A DNA stretch of 36,054 nucleotides, taken from assembly GCA_947480015.1 (NCBI GenBank), contig CANKBS010000033.1, positions 1 to 36,054 of the forward strand. Direction: 5' to 3'. Both the position numbers and the translations under genes were made by a program. The DNA comes from Sphingobacteriaceae bacterium (GTDB lineage: Bacteria; Bacteroidota; Bacteroidia; B-17B0; Aurantibacillaceae). Under the pieces are notes generated by a model that was given only the letters and a program-made list of their open reading frames with translations, was not told the DNA's origin and searched no databases. Below are positions 17,649 through 27,677 of this stretch, piece after piece. The stretch's first letter is position 1; each line of letters begins with the position of its first letter.

Positions 17649-18017
17649 TTATAGCACTTCTGGTGCTAATGAAATAATTTTCATAAATTGTTTATCACGC
17701 AACTCACGCGCAACTGGTCCGAAAATACGGGTACCGCGAATTTCGTCAGTAGTATTTAATAACACTGCTGCGTTATCGTCGAAACGAATGTATGAACCAT
17801 CAGCACGGCTGATCTCTTTTCTTGTTCTAACAATTACTGCTTTGTGTACCGTACCTTTTTTTACGTTTCCGCTTGGCATGGCATGTTTTACTGTAACTAC
17901 AACCTTATCGCCTATTGAAGCGTAACGTTTTTTGGTTCCACCCAATACACGGATAACCAACACCTCTTTAGCGCCACTGTTATCTGCTACTGTTAATCTG
18001 GATTCGTTTTGTATCAT
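17649..18017 (-). CDS. rplN: 50S ribosomal protein L14
   Basis: Interface protein of the large subunit. It has 122 residues, typical length: [20 protein letters not shown] start, [18 protein letters not shown] and [20 protein letters not shown]. It binds near the sarcin-ricin loop and contacts S12-side bridges. Confidence 0.98.
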   Translation of the reverse strand: MIQNESRLTVADNSGAKEVLVIRVLGGTKKRYASIGDKVVVTVKHAMPSGNVKKGTVHKAVIVRTRKEISRADGSYIRFDDNAAVLLNTTDEIRGTRIFGPVARELRDKQFMKIISLAPEVL

Positions 18018-18048
18018 CTTAAAATATTCTTATTACGATTAACACTAA

Positions 18049-18306
18049 TTATTTAACTTTTTCAATTACTTCAACCAAACGCCAGTTTTTAGTTTTACTT
18101 AAAGGGCGGGTTTCTGCAATTTTAACGGTATCTCCAATACTGCACTCGTTTTTCTCATCATGAGCTACGAATGTGCTGGTTTTGTTAAGGAACTTACCGT
18201 ATTTAGGGTGTTTTACTTTACGCATAACGGCAACCACGATGCTTTTATCCATCTTGTTGCTTTTTACGACACCTACTTTTTCTTTTCTTAAATTTCTGTC
18301 TTCCAT
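18049..18306 (-). CDS. rpsQ: 30S ribosomal protein S17
   Basis: OB-fold primary 16S-binding protein of 85 residues. [40 protein letters not shown] and the [20 protein letters not shown] block are diagnostic. It lies 15 bases downstream of rpmC. Confidence 0.98.
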   Translation of the reverse strand: MEDRNLRKEKVGVVKSNKMDKSIVVAVMRKVKHPKYGKFLNKTSTFVAHDEKNECSIGDTVKIAETRPLSKTKNWRLVEVIEKVK

Positions 18307-18321
18307 GATTTAAAGCAATTA

Positions 18322-18519
18322 TTATTTGGATGCCTTTTTACGATTATTCACCTCAGTTAACATTGATGCAATGTTTCTGCGGTTAATACGAATTTTAGCC
18401 GGATTTTCTACAGGAGAAATGGTGTGATTTAACGTTAACTTGTTTAAATCTGCTTTTTCAACTGCTATCTTCTCAGTTAATTCCTGATCTGATAAACCTT
18501 TTATTTCCTTTGTTGTCAT
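18322..18519 (-). CDS. rpmC: 50S ribosomal protein L29
   Basis: A 65-residue two-helix protein near the tunnel exit, part of the docking area for exported nascent chains. KEIKGLSDQELTEKIAVEKA and the ENPAKIRINRRNIASMLTE end are typical. The 102-base gap before it holds two hairpins. Confidence 0.97.
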   Translation of the reverse strand: MTTKEIKGLSDQELTEKIAVEKADLNKLTLNHTISPVENPAKIRINRRNIASMLTEVNNRKKASK

Positions 18520-18541
18520 TTTTATTTTTTAATTTAATTAG

Positions 18542-18598
18542 GGTGTACTTTACACCTTTTTTTACTTTTTTTAATTAAAGTAACGGTTTAATTAAAAA
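18542..18598. other. Two hairpins in the rplP-rpmC gap
   Basis: GGTGTA/TACACC (18542-18547 with 18551-18556, 3-base loop), and a 12-bp purely AT stem (18568-18579 with 18587-18598, 7-base loop). On the transcribed strand neither is followed by a U-run, so they are more likely processing, pausing or regulatory elements than terminators. Confidence 0.45.
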
Positions 18599-18621
18599 TG
18601 ATTTATTTACTTAATCGTTAA

Positions 18622-19056
18622 TTATTTAGCAGCTTCAACTTCCACGTAATCTCTACGTACTATAAATTTGGTAACGATTGGTAATTTTTGTGCAGCTAAA
18701 CGCAATGCTTCTTTTGCTACCGCTAAAGGAACTCCTTCAGCTTCAAACAAAATGCGACCACGCTTAACAGGAGCCATCCAATATTCAGGAGCACCTTTAC
18801 CTTTACCCATACGAACCTCGGCAGGTTTAGAGGTAACCGGACGATCCGGAAAAATACGAATCCAAACCTGACCTTCACGTTTCATGAAACGGGTAATGGC
18901 AATACGGGCAGCCTCAATTTGACGGCCTGTCATACGACACTCGTCCATGGCTTTAATCCCAAATGATCCAAAGGCTAACTCATGACCACGTTTTGCGTCG
19001 CCCTTGATCTTCATTTTATGTGATTTTCTATATTTTGATCTTTTTGGTTGTAACAT
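18622..19056 (-). CDS. rplP: 50S ribosomal protein L16
   Basis: Large-subunit protein between the A-site tRNA elbow and the 23S core. It has 144 residues: [20 protein letters not shown] start, the [20 protein letters not shown] helix, and [20 protein letters not shown]. All of the conserved L16 core is present. It lies between rpsC and rpmC. Confidence 0.98.
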   Translation of the reverse strand: MLQPKRSKYRKSHKMKIKGDAKRGHELAFGSFGIKAMDECRMTGRQIEAARIAITRFMKREGQVWIRIFPDRPVTSKPAEVRMGKGKGAPEYWMAPVKRGRILFEAEGVPLAVAKEALRLAAQKLPIVTKFIVRRDYVEVEAAK

Positions 19057-19109
19057 GACTTAAATTTTATCTTGTTTTAATAATTGAAGTATTTATTCTT
19101 TACTTCTAT

Positions 19110-19874
19110 TTATTTGTCTTCCCTTTTGGTGTTTCTTTTCTTACCTGCAAACTTTGGACGTTCGCCACGGTCATCTCTTCGATCACCACCGGCACCAGGA
19201 CCACCTTTATCGTTTTTCATTAATCCTGCATTTGGAGAAAGGTCACGTTTACCGAACACTTCGCCACGACAGATCCAAACTTTAACACCAATACGGCCAT
19301 AAGACGTATGTGCTTCTGCGATTGCATAATCAATATCCGCACGTAAGGTATGCAAAGGAGTTCTTCCTTCTTTGTAACCTTCGGTACGAGCCATCTCAGC
19401 ACCGCCCAAACGACCGGATACTTTAATTTTGATACCTTCAGCTCCCATACGCATGGTACTTGCCATACTCATTTTAGCAGCACGACGGAAGGAAATACGA
19501 CCCTCAATTTGACGGGCAATACTATCAGCAACCAAACGAGCATCTAATTCAGGACGTTTAATTTCAAAAATATTTATTTGAATTTCTTTAGTAGTTAATT
19601 TCTTTAATTCTTCTTTCAGTTTATCAACTTCTTTACCACCTTTACCGATAATAATACCCGGACGAGCCGTATTAATCGTAACGGTAACTAATTTCAGCGT
19701 TCTTTCGATAACAATTTTAGAAATGCTACCTTTAGGTAAACGAGCTTTTAAATAAGATCTGATCTTGTCGTCTTCAACTAATTTATCTGCATAGTCTTTT
19801 CCACCAAACCAGTTAGAGTCCCATCCTTTGATGATCCCTAATCTTATACCAATTGGATTTACTTTTTGTCCCAT
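19110..19874 (-). CDS. rpsC: 30S ribosomal protein S3
   Basis: Small-subunit protein at the mRNA entry, with helicase activity together with S4/S5. It has 254 residues: [20 protein letters not shown] start, a KH domain with the IGKGG loop (76-80), and the C-terminal domain with [21 protein letters not shown] tail of about 35 residues follows, rich in Gly, Asp, Arg and Lys (from about 219), longer than in E. coli and frequent in Bacteroidota. Confidence 0.98.
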   Translation of the reverse strand: MGQKVNPIGIRLGIIKGWDSNWFGGKDYADKLVEDDKIRSYLKARLPKGSISKIVIERTLKLVTVTINTARPGIIIGKGGKEVDKLKEELKKLTTKEIQINIFEIKRPELDARLVADSIARQIEGRISFRRAAKMSMASTMRMGAEGIKIKVSGRLGGAEMARTEGYKEGRTPLHTLRADIDYAIAEAHTSYGRIGVKVWICRGEVFGKRDLSPNAGLMKNDKGGPGAGGDRRDDRGERPKFAGKKRNTKREDK

Positions 19875-19877
19875 TTC

Positions 19878-20276
19878 TTATTTAATGTTTTTTGTGTCTA
19901 AAATTAATGTTACGTGATTGGTGCGTTTTCTGATACGGTAACCGCGACCCTGGGGTGCAGTACGTAAACGTTTTACCATTAAAGCGCTGTCAACCATTAC
20001 TTCTTTTACAAACAGTGTACCTTCTTCGGCACGTGTTTGGCTTTTTTTCTCGTAATTGTCGATGGCAGATTTTAATAATTTTTCCAATCTACCTGAAGCT
20101 TCACGTGTATTGAATTTTAAAACGTTTAAAGCAGTATAGGCATCCATACCTCTCACTAGGTCAGCAACCTGACGCATTTTACGTGGCGAAGTAGGACAGT
20201 TATTTAATTTAGCAAAATAAGAAGTTTTGTTCTCCTCTTTGCGCTTTTCAGCTACTAATCTTTTTCTTTTTCCCAT
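19878..20276 (-). CDS. rplV: 50S ribosomal protein L22
   Basis: Tunnel-lining protein. It has 132 residues: a basic N-terminal extension of about 24 residues, then the L22 core ([20 protein letters not shown]) and the beta-hairpin that enters the exit tunnel (around [20 protein letters not shown]). The hairpin is full length. It lies between rpsS and rpsC. Confidence 0.97.
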   Translation of the reverse strand: MGKRKRLVAEKRKEENKTSYFAKLNNCPTSPRKMRQVADLVRGMDAYTALNVLKFNTREASGRLEKLLKSAIDNYEKKSQTRAEEGTLFVKEVMVDSALMVKRLRTAPQGRGYRIRKRTNHVTLILDTKNIK

Positions 20277-20286
20277 GGCTCAGTTC

Positions 20287-20556
20287 TTATTTCTTGTTAT
20301 GGCCAGCGTGACCTTTAAATACGCGAGTTGGTGAAAATTCTCCTAATTTATGACCAACCATATTCTCAGTTACATAAACCGGAATGAATTTTGCACCGTT
20401 GTGTACAGCAAATGTATGCCCTACAAACTCTGGTGGAATTGTTGAACGACGGGCCCAAGTCTTAATTGCAGACTTCTTTCCGCTTGCGTTCATCTTTTCA
20501 ACCTTGCCTTCAAGGTTGTAATCGATAAAGGGACCTTTTTTTAGTGATCTTGCCAT
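20287..20556 (-). CDS. rpsS: 30S ribosomal protein S19
   Basis: Head protein that contacts S13 and the A-site finger. It has 89 residues: [20 protein letters not shown] start, [20 protein letters not shown] and [20 protein letters not shown]. It is preceded by an 82-base gap that contains a REP-like hairpin. Confidence 0.98.
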   Translation of the reverse strand: MARSLKKGPFIDYNLEGKVEKMNASGKKSAIKTWARRSTIPPEFVGHTFAVHNGAKFIPVYVTENMVGHKLGEFSPTRVFKGHAGHNKK

Positions 20557-20577
20557 TGTTTTGTTTTTGGTTTTGAA

Positions 20578-20614
20578 CCCCCCACTTCACTTCGCCTTCG
20601 CTCAGTGAGCGGGG
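20578..20614. repeat. REP-like hairpin in the rplB-rpsS gap
   Basis: A hairpin CGCTC-AGT-GAGCG (20599-20611) with outer CCCC (20580-20583) and GGGG (20611-20614), of which the GGGG partly overlaps the inner stem. TTCGCCTTCGCTCAG (20591-20605) resembles the TTCGACTTCGTTCAG at 31396-31410. It is GC-rich compared with the surrounding gaps and looks like an inserted dispersed element. Confidence 0.5.
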
Positions 20615-20638
20615 TAGCCATTAAACGTTTATATTAAA

Positions 20639-21466
20639 TTATTTTTTTCTTCTTTCGATAATGTGTTTGTTAGAAGCTTTTGCTTTGTAACGGGTTTTGT
20701 ATCCTTTTGCAGGAATACCATTACGTGAACGTGGATGTCCACCGGAAGCACGGCCTTCGCCCCCACCCATAGGGTGATCAACCGGATTCATCACAACTGG
20801 TCTGGTACGCGGACGTACACCTAACCAACGTTTACGGCCTGCTTTACCATGAACTTCCTGATTGTGATCAGGATTTGAAACGGCACCAACAGTAGCTTTA
20901 CACGTAATTAAGATCATACGAACCTCACTTGAAGGCATACGCAAAATTGCATACTTACCATCACGAGCAGTTAATTGAGCATACGAACCGGCACTGCGTG
21001 ATAATACAGCACCCTGACCCGGACGTAATTCAATGTTATGAATGATTGTACCTAAAGGAATTTCAGACAAGAATAAGGTGTTACCGATTTCCGGAGCTGC
21101 CCCTTTACCTGACATAATCTTTTGGTCAACTTTAATACCTTGCGGAGCAATGATATAACGTTTTTCACCGTCTTTGTAATAAATTAAAGCGATGTATGCA
21201 GAACGGTTCGGATCGTATTCAACTGATTTTACAGTTCCTTCAATTCCGTCTTTTTCACGCTTAAAATCAATGGCACGAATTACCTTTTTGTGACCGCCAC
21301 CAATATAGCGCATGGTCATTTTTCCTGAATTATTACGTCCACCTGATGAGTAATTGGTTTTTACAATTAAGCTCTTTTCAGGAGTAGAAGCCGTAATTTC
21401 AGAGAAATCAGGCGTAAGTTTATATCTTAAACTTGGCGTTAGTGGTCTATATTTTTTTAATCCCAT
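20639..21466 (-). CDS. rplB: 50S ribosomal protein L2
   Basis: Core large-subunit protein required for subunit association and peptidyl transfer. It has 275 residues. The C-terminal signature [19 protein letters not shown] contains the conserved His that lies near the catalytic centre (His at about 230 in NPVDHP). It also has [19 protein letters not shown] and [16 protein letters not shown]. Usual order rplW-rplB-rpsS. Confidence 0.98.
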   Translation of the reverse strand: MGLKKYRPLTPSLRYKLTPDFSEITASTPEKSLIVKTNYSSGGRNNSGKMTMRYIGGGHKKVIRAIDFKREKDGIEGTVKSVEYDPNRSAYIALIYYKDGEKRYIIAPQGIKVDQKIMSGKGAAPEIGNTLFLSEIPLGTIIHNIELRPGQGAVLSRSAGSYAQLTARDGKYAILRMPSSEVRMILITCKATVGAVSNPDHNQEVHGKAGRKRWLGVRPRTRPVVMNPVDHPMGGGEGRASGGHPRSRNGIPAKGYKTRYKAKASNKHIIERRKK

Positions 21467-21485
21467 TTTAAATTCTTTTTACTTA

Positions 21486-21776
21486 TTATATACTTGCGTA
21501 AAAATCAATTACTTCACCTTGTTTTAATGTTACAATGGCTTTTTTGTTGCGGTTAACGCGTCCAACAGCTACACCACGAGTGGTGTTACGGGTTTTTACT
21601 TTACCCACGTATTGTTGTGTGTTAACGTTATCAACTTTTACACCGTACATTTTTTCAATGGCCGCTTTTATCTCTAATTTGTTAGCCCTTCTATCCACAA
21701 CAAAACCGTAGCGATTTAATTTCTCGGCTTGTGCAGTCATTTTTTCGGTAATGATTGGCTTAATTAAAATTTCCAT
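21486..21776 (-). CDS. rplW: 50S ribosomal protein L23
   Basis: Tunnel-exit protein that docks trigger factor and SRP. It has 96 residues: MEILIKPIITEKMTAQAEKL start, YGFVVDRRANKLEIKAAIEK, MYGVKVDNVNT, and the KKAIVTLKQGEVIDFY end. It begins one base before the rplD stop region, so translation is probably coupled. Confidence 0.98.
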   Translation of the reverse strand: MEILIKPIITEKMTAQAEKLNRYGFVVDRRANKLEIKAAIEKMYGVKVDNVNTQQYVGKVKTRNTTRGVAVGRVNRNKKAIVTLKQGEVIDFYASI

Positions 21777-21777
21777 C

Positions 21778-22407
21778 TTACTTATTTAAAATTGTTTCAA
21801 TTACCTTAACCGAACTTTCCGCTAAAATTAAATTCTCTGCGTTTAAAATATCGTATGTATTTAAATCAGAAGCCTTTACAACTTTAGCACCTTGAATATT
21901 ACGGGACGACAAATATACGTTTTTATTCGTGTCACCCAACACTAACAAGGTCTTTTTGTCAGACAGGTTTAAATTTTTCATTAAATCAACGTAATTCTTA
22001 GTTTTTGGTCCTTCAAAATTGAAGTCTTCTAAAACAGTAATTGCGTTATCTTTTGCTTTGTATGACAAAGCCGAAACACGGGCTAAGGCTTTTACCTTTT
22101 TATTTAATTTGAATCCGTATTCGTGCGGTCTAGGACCAAAAGCACGACCACCACCAATAAATAAAGGGGATTTCATTGAACCGGCACGAGCTCCACCAGT
22201 ACCTTTTTGACGCTTTAATTTTTTTGTGGTACGTGAGATTTCTGCACGTTCTTTTGATTTGTGAGTACCTTGACGTTGGTTAGCTAAAAACTGCTTAACA
22301 TCGAGGTAAATACAATGATCATTTGGCTCTGCTGCGAAGATAGAATCAGATAGATCTACCTTTTTAGCTGTTTTTTTACCACTTATATTTAATATTTCTA
22401 CTTGCAT
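21778..22407 (-). CDS. rplD: 50S ribosomal protein L4
   Basis: Tunnel protein, and the S10-operon repressor in E. coli. It has 209 residues. The long tunnel loop is present ([20 protein letters not shown], then [19 protein letters not shown]). The C-terminal domain has [20 protein letters not shown] and ends [10 protein letters not shown]. It lies 2 bases from rplC. Confidence 0.98.
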   Translation of the reverse strand: MQVEILNISGKKTAKKVDLSDSIFAAEPNDHCIYLDVKQFLANQRQGTHKSKERAEISRTTKKLKRQKGTGGARAGSMKSPLFIGGGRAFGPRPHEYGFKLNKKVKALARVSALSYKAKDNAITVLEDFNFEGPKTKNYVDLMKNLNLSDKKTLLVLGDTNKNVYLSSRNIQGAKVVKASDLNTYDILNAENLILAESSVKVIETILNK

Positions 22408-22409
22408 GA

Positions 22410-23033
22410 TTATTTCTCAATTAAAACGTAAGACCCTTTGGCACCCGGTACAGATCCTTTAATCAGGATCAAGTTCTTTTCTGGCATGATTTTAAGAACC
22501 ACCATGTTTTGAACTTTTTTACGGTTACCACCCATTCTACCTGCCATGCGCATACCTGGCATTACACGTGACGGATCAGAAGATGCACCCAATGAACCAG
22601 GAGCTCTTTCACGATCATGTTGTCCGTGAGATTTGTTGGCATGACCTACCCCGGCAAATCCGTGACGTTTTACAACACCCTGGAAACCTTTACCTTTGCT
22701 GGTTCCTACCACATCTACGAAATCACCTTCTGCAAAAAGATCTACAGTTAGTACATCACCTAAATTTTTACTTTCCTCGAAATGACGAAATTCAACAACT
22801 TTACGTTTAGGGGTCGTTTTTGCTAATTCAAAATGACCTTTCATTGCACTTGATGTGTTTTTTTCTTTTTTCTCATCAAATGACAATTGTACTGCTGTGT
22901 AACCGTCTTTTTCATTGGTTTTTACTTGCGTAACAACGCAAGGACCCGCCTCAATAACTGTGCATGGTAAATATTTACCATTGGCATCGAAGAAGCTAGT
23001 CATTCCTACTTTTTTACCAATTAATCCTGACAT
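22410..23033 (-). CDS. rplC: 50S ribosomal protein L3
   Basis: Early assembly protein close to the peptidyl-transferase centre. It has 207 residues: [20 protein letters not shown] start, [17 protein letters not shown] and [20 protein letters not shown] with [11 protein letters not shown]. The extended loop that reaches the active site is complete. It is preceded by an 86-base gap with a hairpin. Confidence 0.98.
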   Translation of the reverse strand: MSGLIGKKVGMTSFFDANGKYLPCTVIEAGPCVVTQVKTNEKDGYTAVQLSFDEKKEKNTSSAMKGHFELAKTTPKRKVVEFRHFEESKNLGDVLTVDLFAEGDFVDVVGTSKGKGFQGVVKRHGFAGVGHANKSHGQHDRERAPGSLGASSDPSRVMPGMRMAGRMGGNRKKVQNMVVLKIMPEKNLILIKGSVPGAKGSYVLIEK

Positions 23034-23078
23034 TTTTGTTTGTTATTTATTGTTTATTTTATTTAATTCTTTATTCTC

Positions 23079-23126
23079 GGTTTGCAGTGCCAATCCGGTA
23101 ACACCGGGCCTGCCTCCAACTAAACC
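23079..23126 (-). promoter_or_regulatory. Structured element between rpsJ and rplC
   Basis: Nested complementary segments: GGTTT (23079-23083) with AAACC (23122-23126), GCAG (23084-23087) with CTGC (23110-23113), and CCGGT-AAC-ACCGG (23095-23107). It begins at the rpsJ stop codon and is GC-rich against an AT-rich gap. It could be an intercistronic regulator of rplC/rplD translation; the role is inferred. Confidence 0.4.
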
Positions 23127-23425
23127 TTAATTTCTACTTCAACACCACTTGGTAACTCCAATTTCATTAAAGCGTCAACTGTTTTAGAAGATGAGCTGTA
23201 AATGTCTAAAAGACGTTTGTAAGCGCATAACTGAAACTGATCGCGTGCTTTTTTGTTAACGTGTGGTGATTTTAAAACGGTAAAAATACGTTTGTTGGTA
23301 GGTAATGGAATTGGACCATTTACTACTGCTCCTGTAGCTTTTACAGTTTTTACGATCTTCTCAGCTGACTTGTCAACGAGATTAAAATCGTAAGATTTTA
23401 GTTTTATTCTTATTCTCTGGCTCAT
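23120..23425 (-). CDS. rpsJ: 30S ribosomal protein S10
   Basis: Head protein of the 30S, also NusE in transcription antitermination. It has 101 residues: [20 protein letters not shown] start, [20 protein letters not shown] and [14 protein letters not shown]. It directly follows fusA with a 20-base gap; tuf, present here in many bacteria, is missing, which is normal for Bacteroidota. Confidence 0.98.
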   Translation of the reverse strand: MSQRIRIKLKSYDFNLVDKSAEKIVKTVKATGAVVNGPIPLPTNKRIFTVLKSPHVNKKARDQFQLCAYKRLLDIYSSSSKTVDALMKLELPSGVEVEIKV

Positions 23426-23445
23426 ATTAAAAGAACGTATATTGG

Positions 23446-25560
23446 TTAGTTTACTTTTTCTGCTTTTCCTTTTGCTTTTGAAATTACATCGGCAGCTACG
23501 TTATTCGGTGCTTCGTTGTAATGACTGAATTCCATGGTAGAAGTTGCACGACCTGAAGTTAAGGTACGTAACTGTGTTACATAGCCAAACATTTCAGAAA
23601 GTGGTACTTTGGCTTTAATTACCTGAGCATTTCCTTTAGAGTCCATGCCTTCAATTTGACCACGACGACGGTTTAAGTCACCTACTACATCACCCATGTT
23701 TTGCTCCGGTGTTAAAACCTCCACTTTCATGATTGGCTCTAATAGTACAGGCTTACATTTTGGTAATGCTTCACGGTATGCGCTACGGGCACAGATCTCA
23801 AAAGATAAGGCATCTGAGTCAACCGCGTGGTACGAACCGTCTTTTAAAATAACTTTCATACCAACCAGAGGGTATCCGGCTAATACACCATTATTTAAAG
23901 AAGCTTTAAATCCTTTTTCTACAGCCGGAATAAATTCACGTGGAATATTACCACCGGTGATTTCATTCACAAATTGTAAATTGGTTTTTGATGTATCAAA
24001 ATCAGCATCCATTGGACCAACAGTAAATTTAATGTCGGCAAACTTACCGCGGCCACCTGATTGTTTTTTGTAAACCTCACGGTGTTCAACAGAAGTTGTG
24101 ATGGATTCTTTATAAGCAACCTGAGGCGCACCTTGGTTAACTTCTACTTTAAATTCGCGTTTTAAACGATCAACAATGATCTCTAAGTGAAGTTCTCCCA
24201 TACCAGAGATAATGGTTTGACCAGAATCTTCATCCGTTTTAACACGGAAAGTAGGATCTTCTTCAGCTAATTTATTTAAGCCCACCCCTAAACGGTCTAA
24301 GTCACCTTGCGTTTTAGGCTCAATAGCGATACCGATTACAGGCTCAGGGAAATTCATAGCTTCTAATACAATCGGATGTTTTTCATCACATAATGTATCA
24401 CCGGTACGGATATCTTTAAATCCAACAACAGCTCCAATATCACCGGCTTCTAAAAACTCAACCGGGTTTTGTTTGTTTGCATGCATTTGGAAGATACGTG
24501 AAATACGTTCTTTATTTCCTGAACGGGTATTTAATACATAAGAACCTGCATCTAAACGACCGGCATAAGCACGAATAAAGCACAAACGACCTACAAAAGG
24601 ATCTGTTGCAATTTTAAAGGCTAAAGCGGTAAACGGATCTTTAACATCCGGTCTGCGGGTAACTTCTTGTTCATTATCAGGATTAACACCTTTAGTTTCA
24701 GGCTTATCCAATGGACTCGGCATCAATTCCATTACTAAATCCAACATGGTTTGAACACCTTTGTTTTTGAAAGATGAGCCACAAACCATAGGAACAATTT
24801 TATTGGCAACGCAAGCTTTACGCAAAGCGTCTAATACTTCTCTTTCGGTGATGGTTTCAGGCGCATCGAAGAATTTTTGCATGATATTATCATCAAATTC
24901 AGATACGGCCTCTAACATTTTCTCTCTCCACTCTGCAACTTCTTCCTTCATGTCTTCAGGAATCGGAACGATTTTGTATGTCATCCCTTTATCATCTTCA
25001 TTCCACACCATTCCGCGGTTGTTGATCAAGTCAACTACACCCACAAAGGTTTCTTCAGCACCAATTGGTAATTGCAAAGGAACTGCATTACCACCTAAAA
25101 TTTCGCGGGTTTGTTTTACTACATTTAAGAAATCGGCACCCTGACGATCCATTTTATTTACGAATCCCAAACGGGTAACGTTGTAGTTATCGGCTAAGCG
25201 CCAGTTGGTTTCAGATTGTGGTTCAACACCATCAACAGCTGAAAACAAAAACACTAAACCATCAAGTACACGTAATGAACGATTTACTTCAACAGTAAAA
25301 TCAACGTGACCCGGGGTATCAATGATATTAATTTTGTACTGATTATCTCTGTATTTCCAAAAACAAGTGGTCGCAGCAGAAGTAATGGTAATTCCACGCT
25401 CTTGTTCCTGTGCCATCCAGTCCATGGTTGCAGCGCCATCATGCACCTCCCCAATTTTGTGATTCACACCGGTGTAATAAAGAATACGCTCGGTGGTGGT
25501 AGTTTTACCAGCATCAATGTGAGCAGCGATCCCAATATTTCTTGTATAATGTAAGTCCAT
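23446..25560 (-). CDS. fusA: Elongation factor G
   Basis: Ribosomal translocase, a cytosolic GTPase. It has 704 residues, the normal EF-G length. G1 is AHIDAGKT (13-20), switch region RGITIT (55-60), G3 DTPGHVD (81-87) and G4 NKMD (135-138). Domain II has [20 protein letters not shown], domain [22 protein letters not shown] and RGKFADIKF, and domain [21 protein letters not shown]. It lies between rpsG and rpsJ in a fused str/S10 cluster. Confidence 0.98.
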   Translation of the reverse strand: MDLHYTRNIGIAAHIDAGKTTTTERILYYTGVNHKIGEVHDGAATMDWMAQEQERGITITSAATTCFWKYRDNQYKINIIDTPGHVDFTVEVNRSLRVLDGLVFLFSAVDGVEPQSETNWRLADNYNVTRLGFVNKMDRQGADFLNVVKQTREILGGNAVPLQLPIGAEETFVGVVDLINNRGMVWNEDDKGMTYKIVPIPEDMKEEVAEWREKMLEAVSEFDDNIMQKFFDAPETITEREVLDALRKACVANKIVPMVCGSSFKNKGVQTMLDLVMELMPSPLDKPETKGVNPDNEQEVTRRPDVKDPFTALAFKIATDPFVGRLCFIRAYAGRLDAGSYVLNTRSGNKERISRIFQMHANKQNPVEFLEAGDIGAVVGFKDIRTGDTLCDEKHPIVLEAMNFPEPVIGIAIEPKTQGDLDRLGVGLNKLAEEDPTFRVKTDEDSGQTIISGMGELHLEIIVDRLKREFKVEVNQGAPQVAYKESITTSVEHREVYKKQSGGRGKFADIKFTVGPMDADFDTSKTNLQFVNEITGGNIPREFIPAVEKGFKASLNNGVLAGYPLVGMKVILKDGSYHAVDSDALSFEICARSAYREALPKCKPVLLEPIMKVEVLTPEQNMGDVVGDLNRRRGQIEGMDSKGNAQVIKAKVPLSEMFGYVTQLRTLTSGRATSTMEFSHYNEAPNNVAADVISKAKGKAEKVN

Positions 25561-25567
25561 TTATGTA

Positions 25568-26035
25568 TTAAAATCTAAAGTGTGAGAATGCTTTGTTGGC
25601 TTCCGCCATTTTGTGAATGTCTTCCTTTTTCTTGAATGAAGCACCTTCTTCTTTAGAAGCGGCAACGATTTCACCGGCCAATTTATGGGCCATTGATTTT
25701 TCGTTACGTTTACGGGAATAAGATATTAACCATTTCATAGCCATAGATATTTTACGGTCTGGGCGTATTTCAGAAGGGATTTGGAAAGTAGAACCACCTA
25801 CACGACGTGAACGCACCTCAACCTGAGGGGTTACATTAGCAAGGGCTTTTTTGAACACTTCCAGTCCATCTTCAGAAGTACGTTTTGCAACGATCTCGAT
25901 GGCATCATGAAAAATAGTGGAGGCGGTATTTTTTTTACCGTCGTACATTAAATTATTTAAAAAACGTGTTACCAATGTATCATTGTAAATTGGATCAGGT
26001 AACAACACGCGTTTTTTTGCTCTGGCTTTTCTCAT
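25568..26035 (-). CDS. rpsG: 30S ribosomal protein S7
   Basis: Nucleates 30S head assembly and touches the E-site tRNA. It has 155 residues: [20 protein letters not shown] start, [20 protein letters not shown] (split) and the C-terminal [20 protein letters not shown] with [15 protein letters not shown]. It lies 7 bases upstream of fusA. Confidence 0.98.
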   Translation of the reverse strand: MRKARAKKRVLLPDPIYNDTLVTRFLNNLMYDGKKNTASTIFHDAIEIVAKRTSEDGLEVFKKALANVTPQVEVRSRRVGGSTFQIPSEIRPDRKISMAMKWLISYSRKRNEKSMAHKLAGEIVAASKEEGASFKKKEDIHKMAEANKAFSHFRF

Positions 26036-26054
26036 TGTTTAAACTCTTTAAATA

Positions 26055-26459
26055 TTATTTTTTCTTAGCCGGTGCTGCAACAGCTCCTGCTTTTGGACGT
26101 TTCGTCCCGTATTTTGATCTTTGTTGTTTACGACCTTCAACACCAGCGGTATCGAGGCTTCCACGCACAATGTGATAACGCACACCCGGTAAGTCTTTTA
26201 CACGACCACCACGCACCAAAACGATGGAGTGCTCTTGCAAGTTATGACCTTCACCCGGAATATAGGCGATAATCTCTTGTTTGTTAGTTAAACGAACCTT
26301 AGCAACTTTACGCATGGCAGAGTTAGGTTTCTTGGGTGTAGTTGTGTACACTTTGGTACATACACCACGGCGTTGTGGACATGAATCCAAAGCGGCCGAT
26401 TTACTTTTGTTGGTCGGTTTAGTGCGACCTTTTCTTACTAATTGCGATATTGTAGGCAT
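26055..26459 (-). CDS. rpsL: 30S ribosomal protein S12
   Basis: Decoding-centre protein. It has 134 residues: [14 protein letters not shown] start, [17 protein letters not shown] with the Lys pair at 43-44 and [11 protein letters not shown] with Lys88, the positions where streptomycin-resistance changes arise; both look wild type. Asp89 is the site methylthiolated in other bacteria. It is the first gene of the cluster, about 60 bases after a strong promoter. Confidence 0.98.
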   Translation of the reverse strand: MPTISQLVRKGRTKPTNKSKSAALDSCPQRRGVCTKVYTTTPKKPNSAMRKVAKVRLTNKQEIIAYIPGEGHNLQEHSIVLVRGGRVKDLPGVRYHIVRGSLDTAGVEGRKQQRSKYGTKRPKAGAVAAPAKKK

Positions 26460-26521
26460 TTTAAATCCTTGTATTACTTGATTTTATTGGTATTTCAGCT
26501 ATATTCCCTTTTTCGGGAGGG

Positions 26522-26552
26522 CAAAGATACTTAAATTATTTCAACATGCAAC
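26522..26552 (-). promoter_or_regulatory. Main promoter of the ribosomal cluster
   Basis: On the minus strand: GTTG (26552-26549), a 19-base spacer and TATCTTTG (26529-26522), followed by CCCTCCCG. The match to the Bacteroidota consensus is excellent and the distance to the rpsL ATG is about 60 bases. The 18 bases 26514-26531 are identical to 104-121 at the left edge. Confidence 0.8.
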
Positions 26553-26812
26553 CATTAAAGCTAATTTTTTCGTGATTTTCAGCGATTTTTTGCTAAGTAA
26601 ATGTTATCAATCGGGGTTTTGGCTTAGAAGGTCTCTTTTTTTTTAGTCTGGCTAAACCGCCAGTGCTTGCTGTGAAGCCCATGAATACAGACAAGTTATG
26701 GAATTTGATCGGCACTATTAGAATCCCTCCACTTCTAAAAAGTTATTAAAAAAACCTAAGATATTTATTAACAATTTTATTATTTTTCTCAAAAAACAGC
26801 CTTTTTTTGCGT
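26553..26812. other. Gap between ribosomal promoter and lipoprotein terminator
   Basis: No credible ORF. The only visible structure is a short CTGGC/GCCAG inverted repeat (26648-26652 with 26659-26663) after a T-run, and AT-rich DNA. It may hold upstream activating sequence for the rpsL promoter. Confidence 0.5.
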
Positions 26813-26854
26813 AAAAAAAGGGCAATATCTTCATGTATGAAAATATTGCCCTTT
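26813..26854 (-). terminator. Terminator of the small lipoprotein locus
   Basis: A 12-bp stem AAAGGGCAATAT / ATATTGCCCTTT (26817-26828 with 26843-26854). The inner TTCAT/ATGAA extends the hairpin. On the minus strand a run of seven U follows (bases 26819-26813). It ends transcription of the genes at 26932-27863. Confidence 0.82.
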
Positions 26855-26931
26855 AATTTCGTCTAAATCGGGTCCTAGCGCCCGTTTTAATTAGCTTTTG
26901 ATGAGATCGGTAGCGTTACTAGTTTTGATTG

Positions 26932-27045
26932 CTAAACTTCTAGATTTTTACTGTAATTGAGTTTATTTTGAATGGTTTTTAATGAAGGTTCTGTTTGTTC
27001 CAACAAATTATGCGTTGGCTCTTTTTCGGTTTTTCCACAAAGCAT
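26932..27045 (-). pseudogene. Truncated second copy of the small ORF at 27678-27863
   Basis: A 37-residue reading frame, MLCGKTEKEPTHNLLEQTEP then SLKTIQNKLNYSKNLEV. From KTEKEP onward it matches the 61-residue ORF at 27678-27863 in about 30 of 34 positions, then stops where the other copy continues for 12 more residues. The DNA identity over 90 bp is about 92% with no indels. It could be a truncated remnant or a functional short paralog. It is the last ORF before the terminator at 26813. Confidence 0.55.
26945..27034. repeat. 90-bp direct repeat, copy 1
   Basis: Collinear with 27733-27822 at an offset of 788 bp, with about 7 mismatches and no gaps. Most substitutions cluster in one 11-base patch. 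It encodes the conserved part of the duplicated small ORF. Confidence 0.9.
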
Positions 27046-27052
27046 TAATAGA

Positions 27053-27334
27053 TTATTGTAAACTGCAATTGTTATCCCGTGTATAGGTGTAATACGTACT
27101 TTCACCCTCGGATTTAGTATGAATGCAGGCTCTGTTGGCCGTCTTTAAAGACGCATCAGCCAAAGTCACGCTATAGTCATTCACACTGCCAGCCGGGGCT
27201 GTCATGCCAGCAGGTGGTGTCGGACTGGTTTTCATCTTGTAAACCGTCACCGTTTTACAAGAACACACGCGGTCCTTATTGCATGAGGCAAATGCCAGTC
27301 CTAAAACGGCAATCATTACTACTAATTTTTTCAT
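27053..27334 (-). CDS. Small cysteine-patterned lipoprotein (copy A)
   Basis: A 93-residue product: signal residues 1-17 and lipobox FASC with Cys18. The mature start is CNKDRVCSC, followed by a Pro-rich loop (SPTPPAGMTAPAG) and two later Cys (in RACIHT and NNCSLQ). The four non-anchor Cys (24, 26, and two near the end) match those of its neighbour at 27355-27567, which suggests two disulfides in the periplasm or at the surface. No known family recognised. It is 20 bases downstream of the neighbour, so they share a transcript and probably arose by tandem duplication. Confidence 0.75.
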   Translation of the reverse strand: MKKLVVMIAVLGLAFASCNKDRVCSCKTVTVYKMKTSPTPPAGMTAPAGSVNDYSVTLADASLKTANRACIHTKSEGESTYYTYTRDNNCSLQ

Positions 27335-27354
27335 TTCTTAATACGTTTTTAAGA

Positions 27355-27567
27355 TTAGTCTAACTTGCAGGTAATTGTTTCTGTTCCACCTTTACCATCA
27401 TCATATTTCATTGAAACACAATTGGCTTTTGCTTGGCCGTTGGTAACCCCTACTAGGGTGGTTATGTCGGGCTTTCCGTTGGAACCAGTGCAGGTACACA
27501 CTCTGTCTTTGGCGCACGATGTGGCGCAAAGGGAAGCAATTGCGGCAATAAATAACATTTTTTTCAT
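27355..27567 (-). CDS. Small cysteine-patterned lipoprotein (copy B)
   Basis: A 70-residue product: MKKMLFIAAIASLCATSC, with lipobox Cys18, then AKDRVCTC and two later Cys (in KANCVSM and TITCKLD). The pattern C-x-K-D-R-V-C-x-C ... C ... C is shared with copy A. The longer in-frame start at 27681 is rejected for two reasons: its first 38 residues would bury the signal peptide, and a TATCTTTG -7 box (27599-27592) falls inside that extension. The start at 27567 follows this box by about 25 bases. Function unknown. Confidence 0.78.
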   Translation of the reverse strand: MKKMLFIAAIASLCATSCAKDRVCTCTGSNGKPDITTLVGVTNGQAKANCVSMKYDDGKGGTETITCKLD

Positions 27568-27591
27568 AGATTGTAGGTTTTGAGGTTTTTT

Positions 27592-27599
27592 CAAAGATA
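27592..27599 (-). promoter_or_regulatory. -7 box before the lipoprotein pair
   Basis: TATCTTTG on the minus strand is a perfect -7 element about 25 bases before the start at 27567. The upstream -33 match is poor (CTG at 27620-27618, 18-base spacer). Confidence 0.45.
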
Positions 27600-27677
27600 A
27601 AACTTCTTTTTTAATTACAGCGCATTCTTCAAATGAAGTTAGCTGATTTCTAATAAAACACATGCCGACTAATTCGT

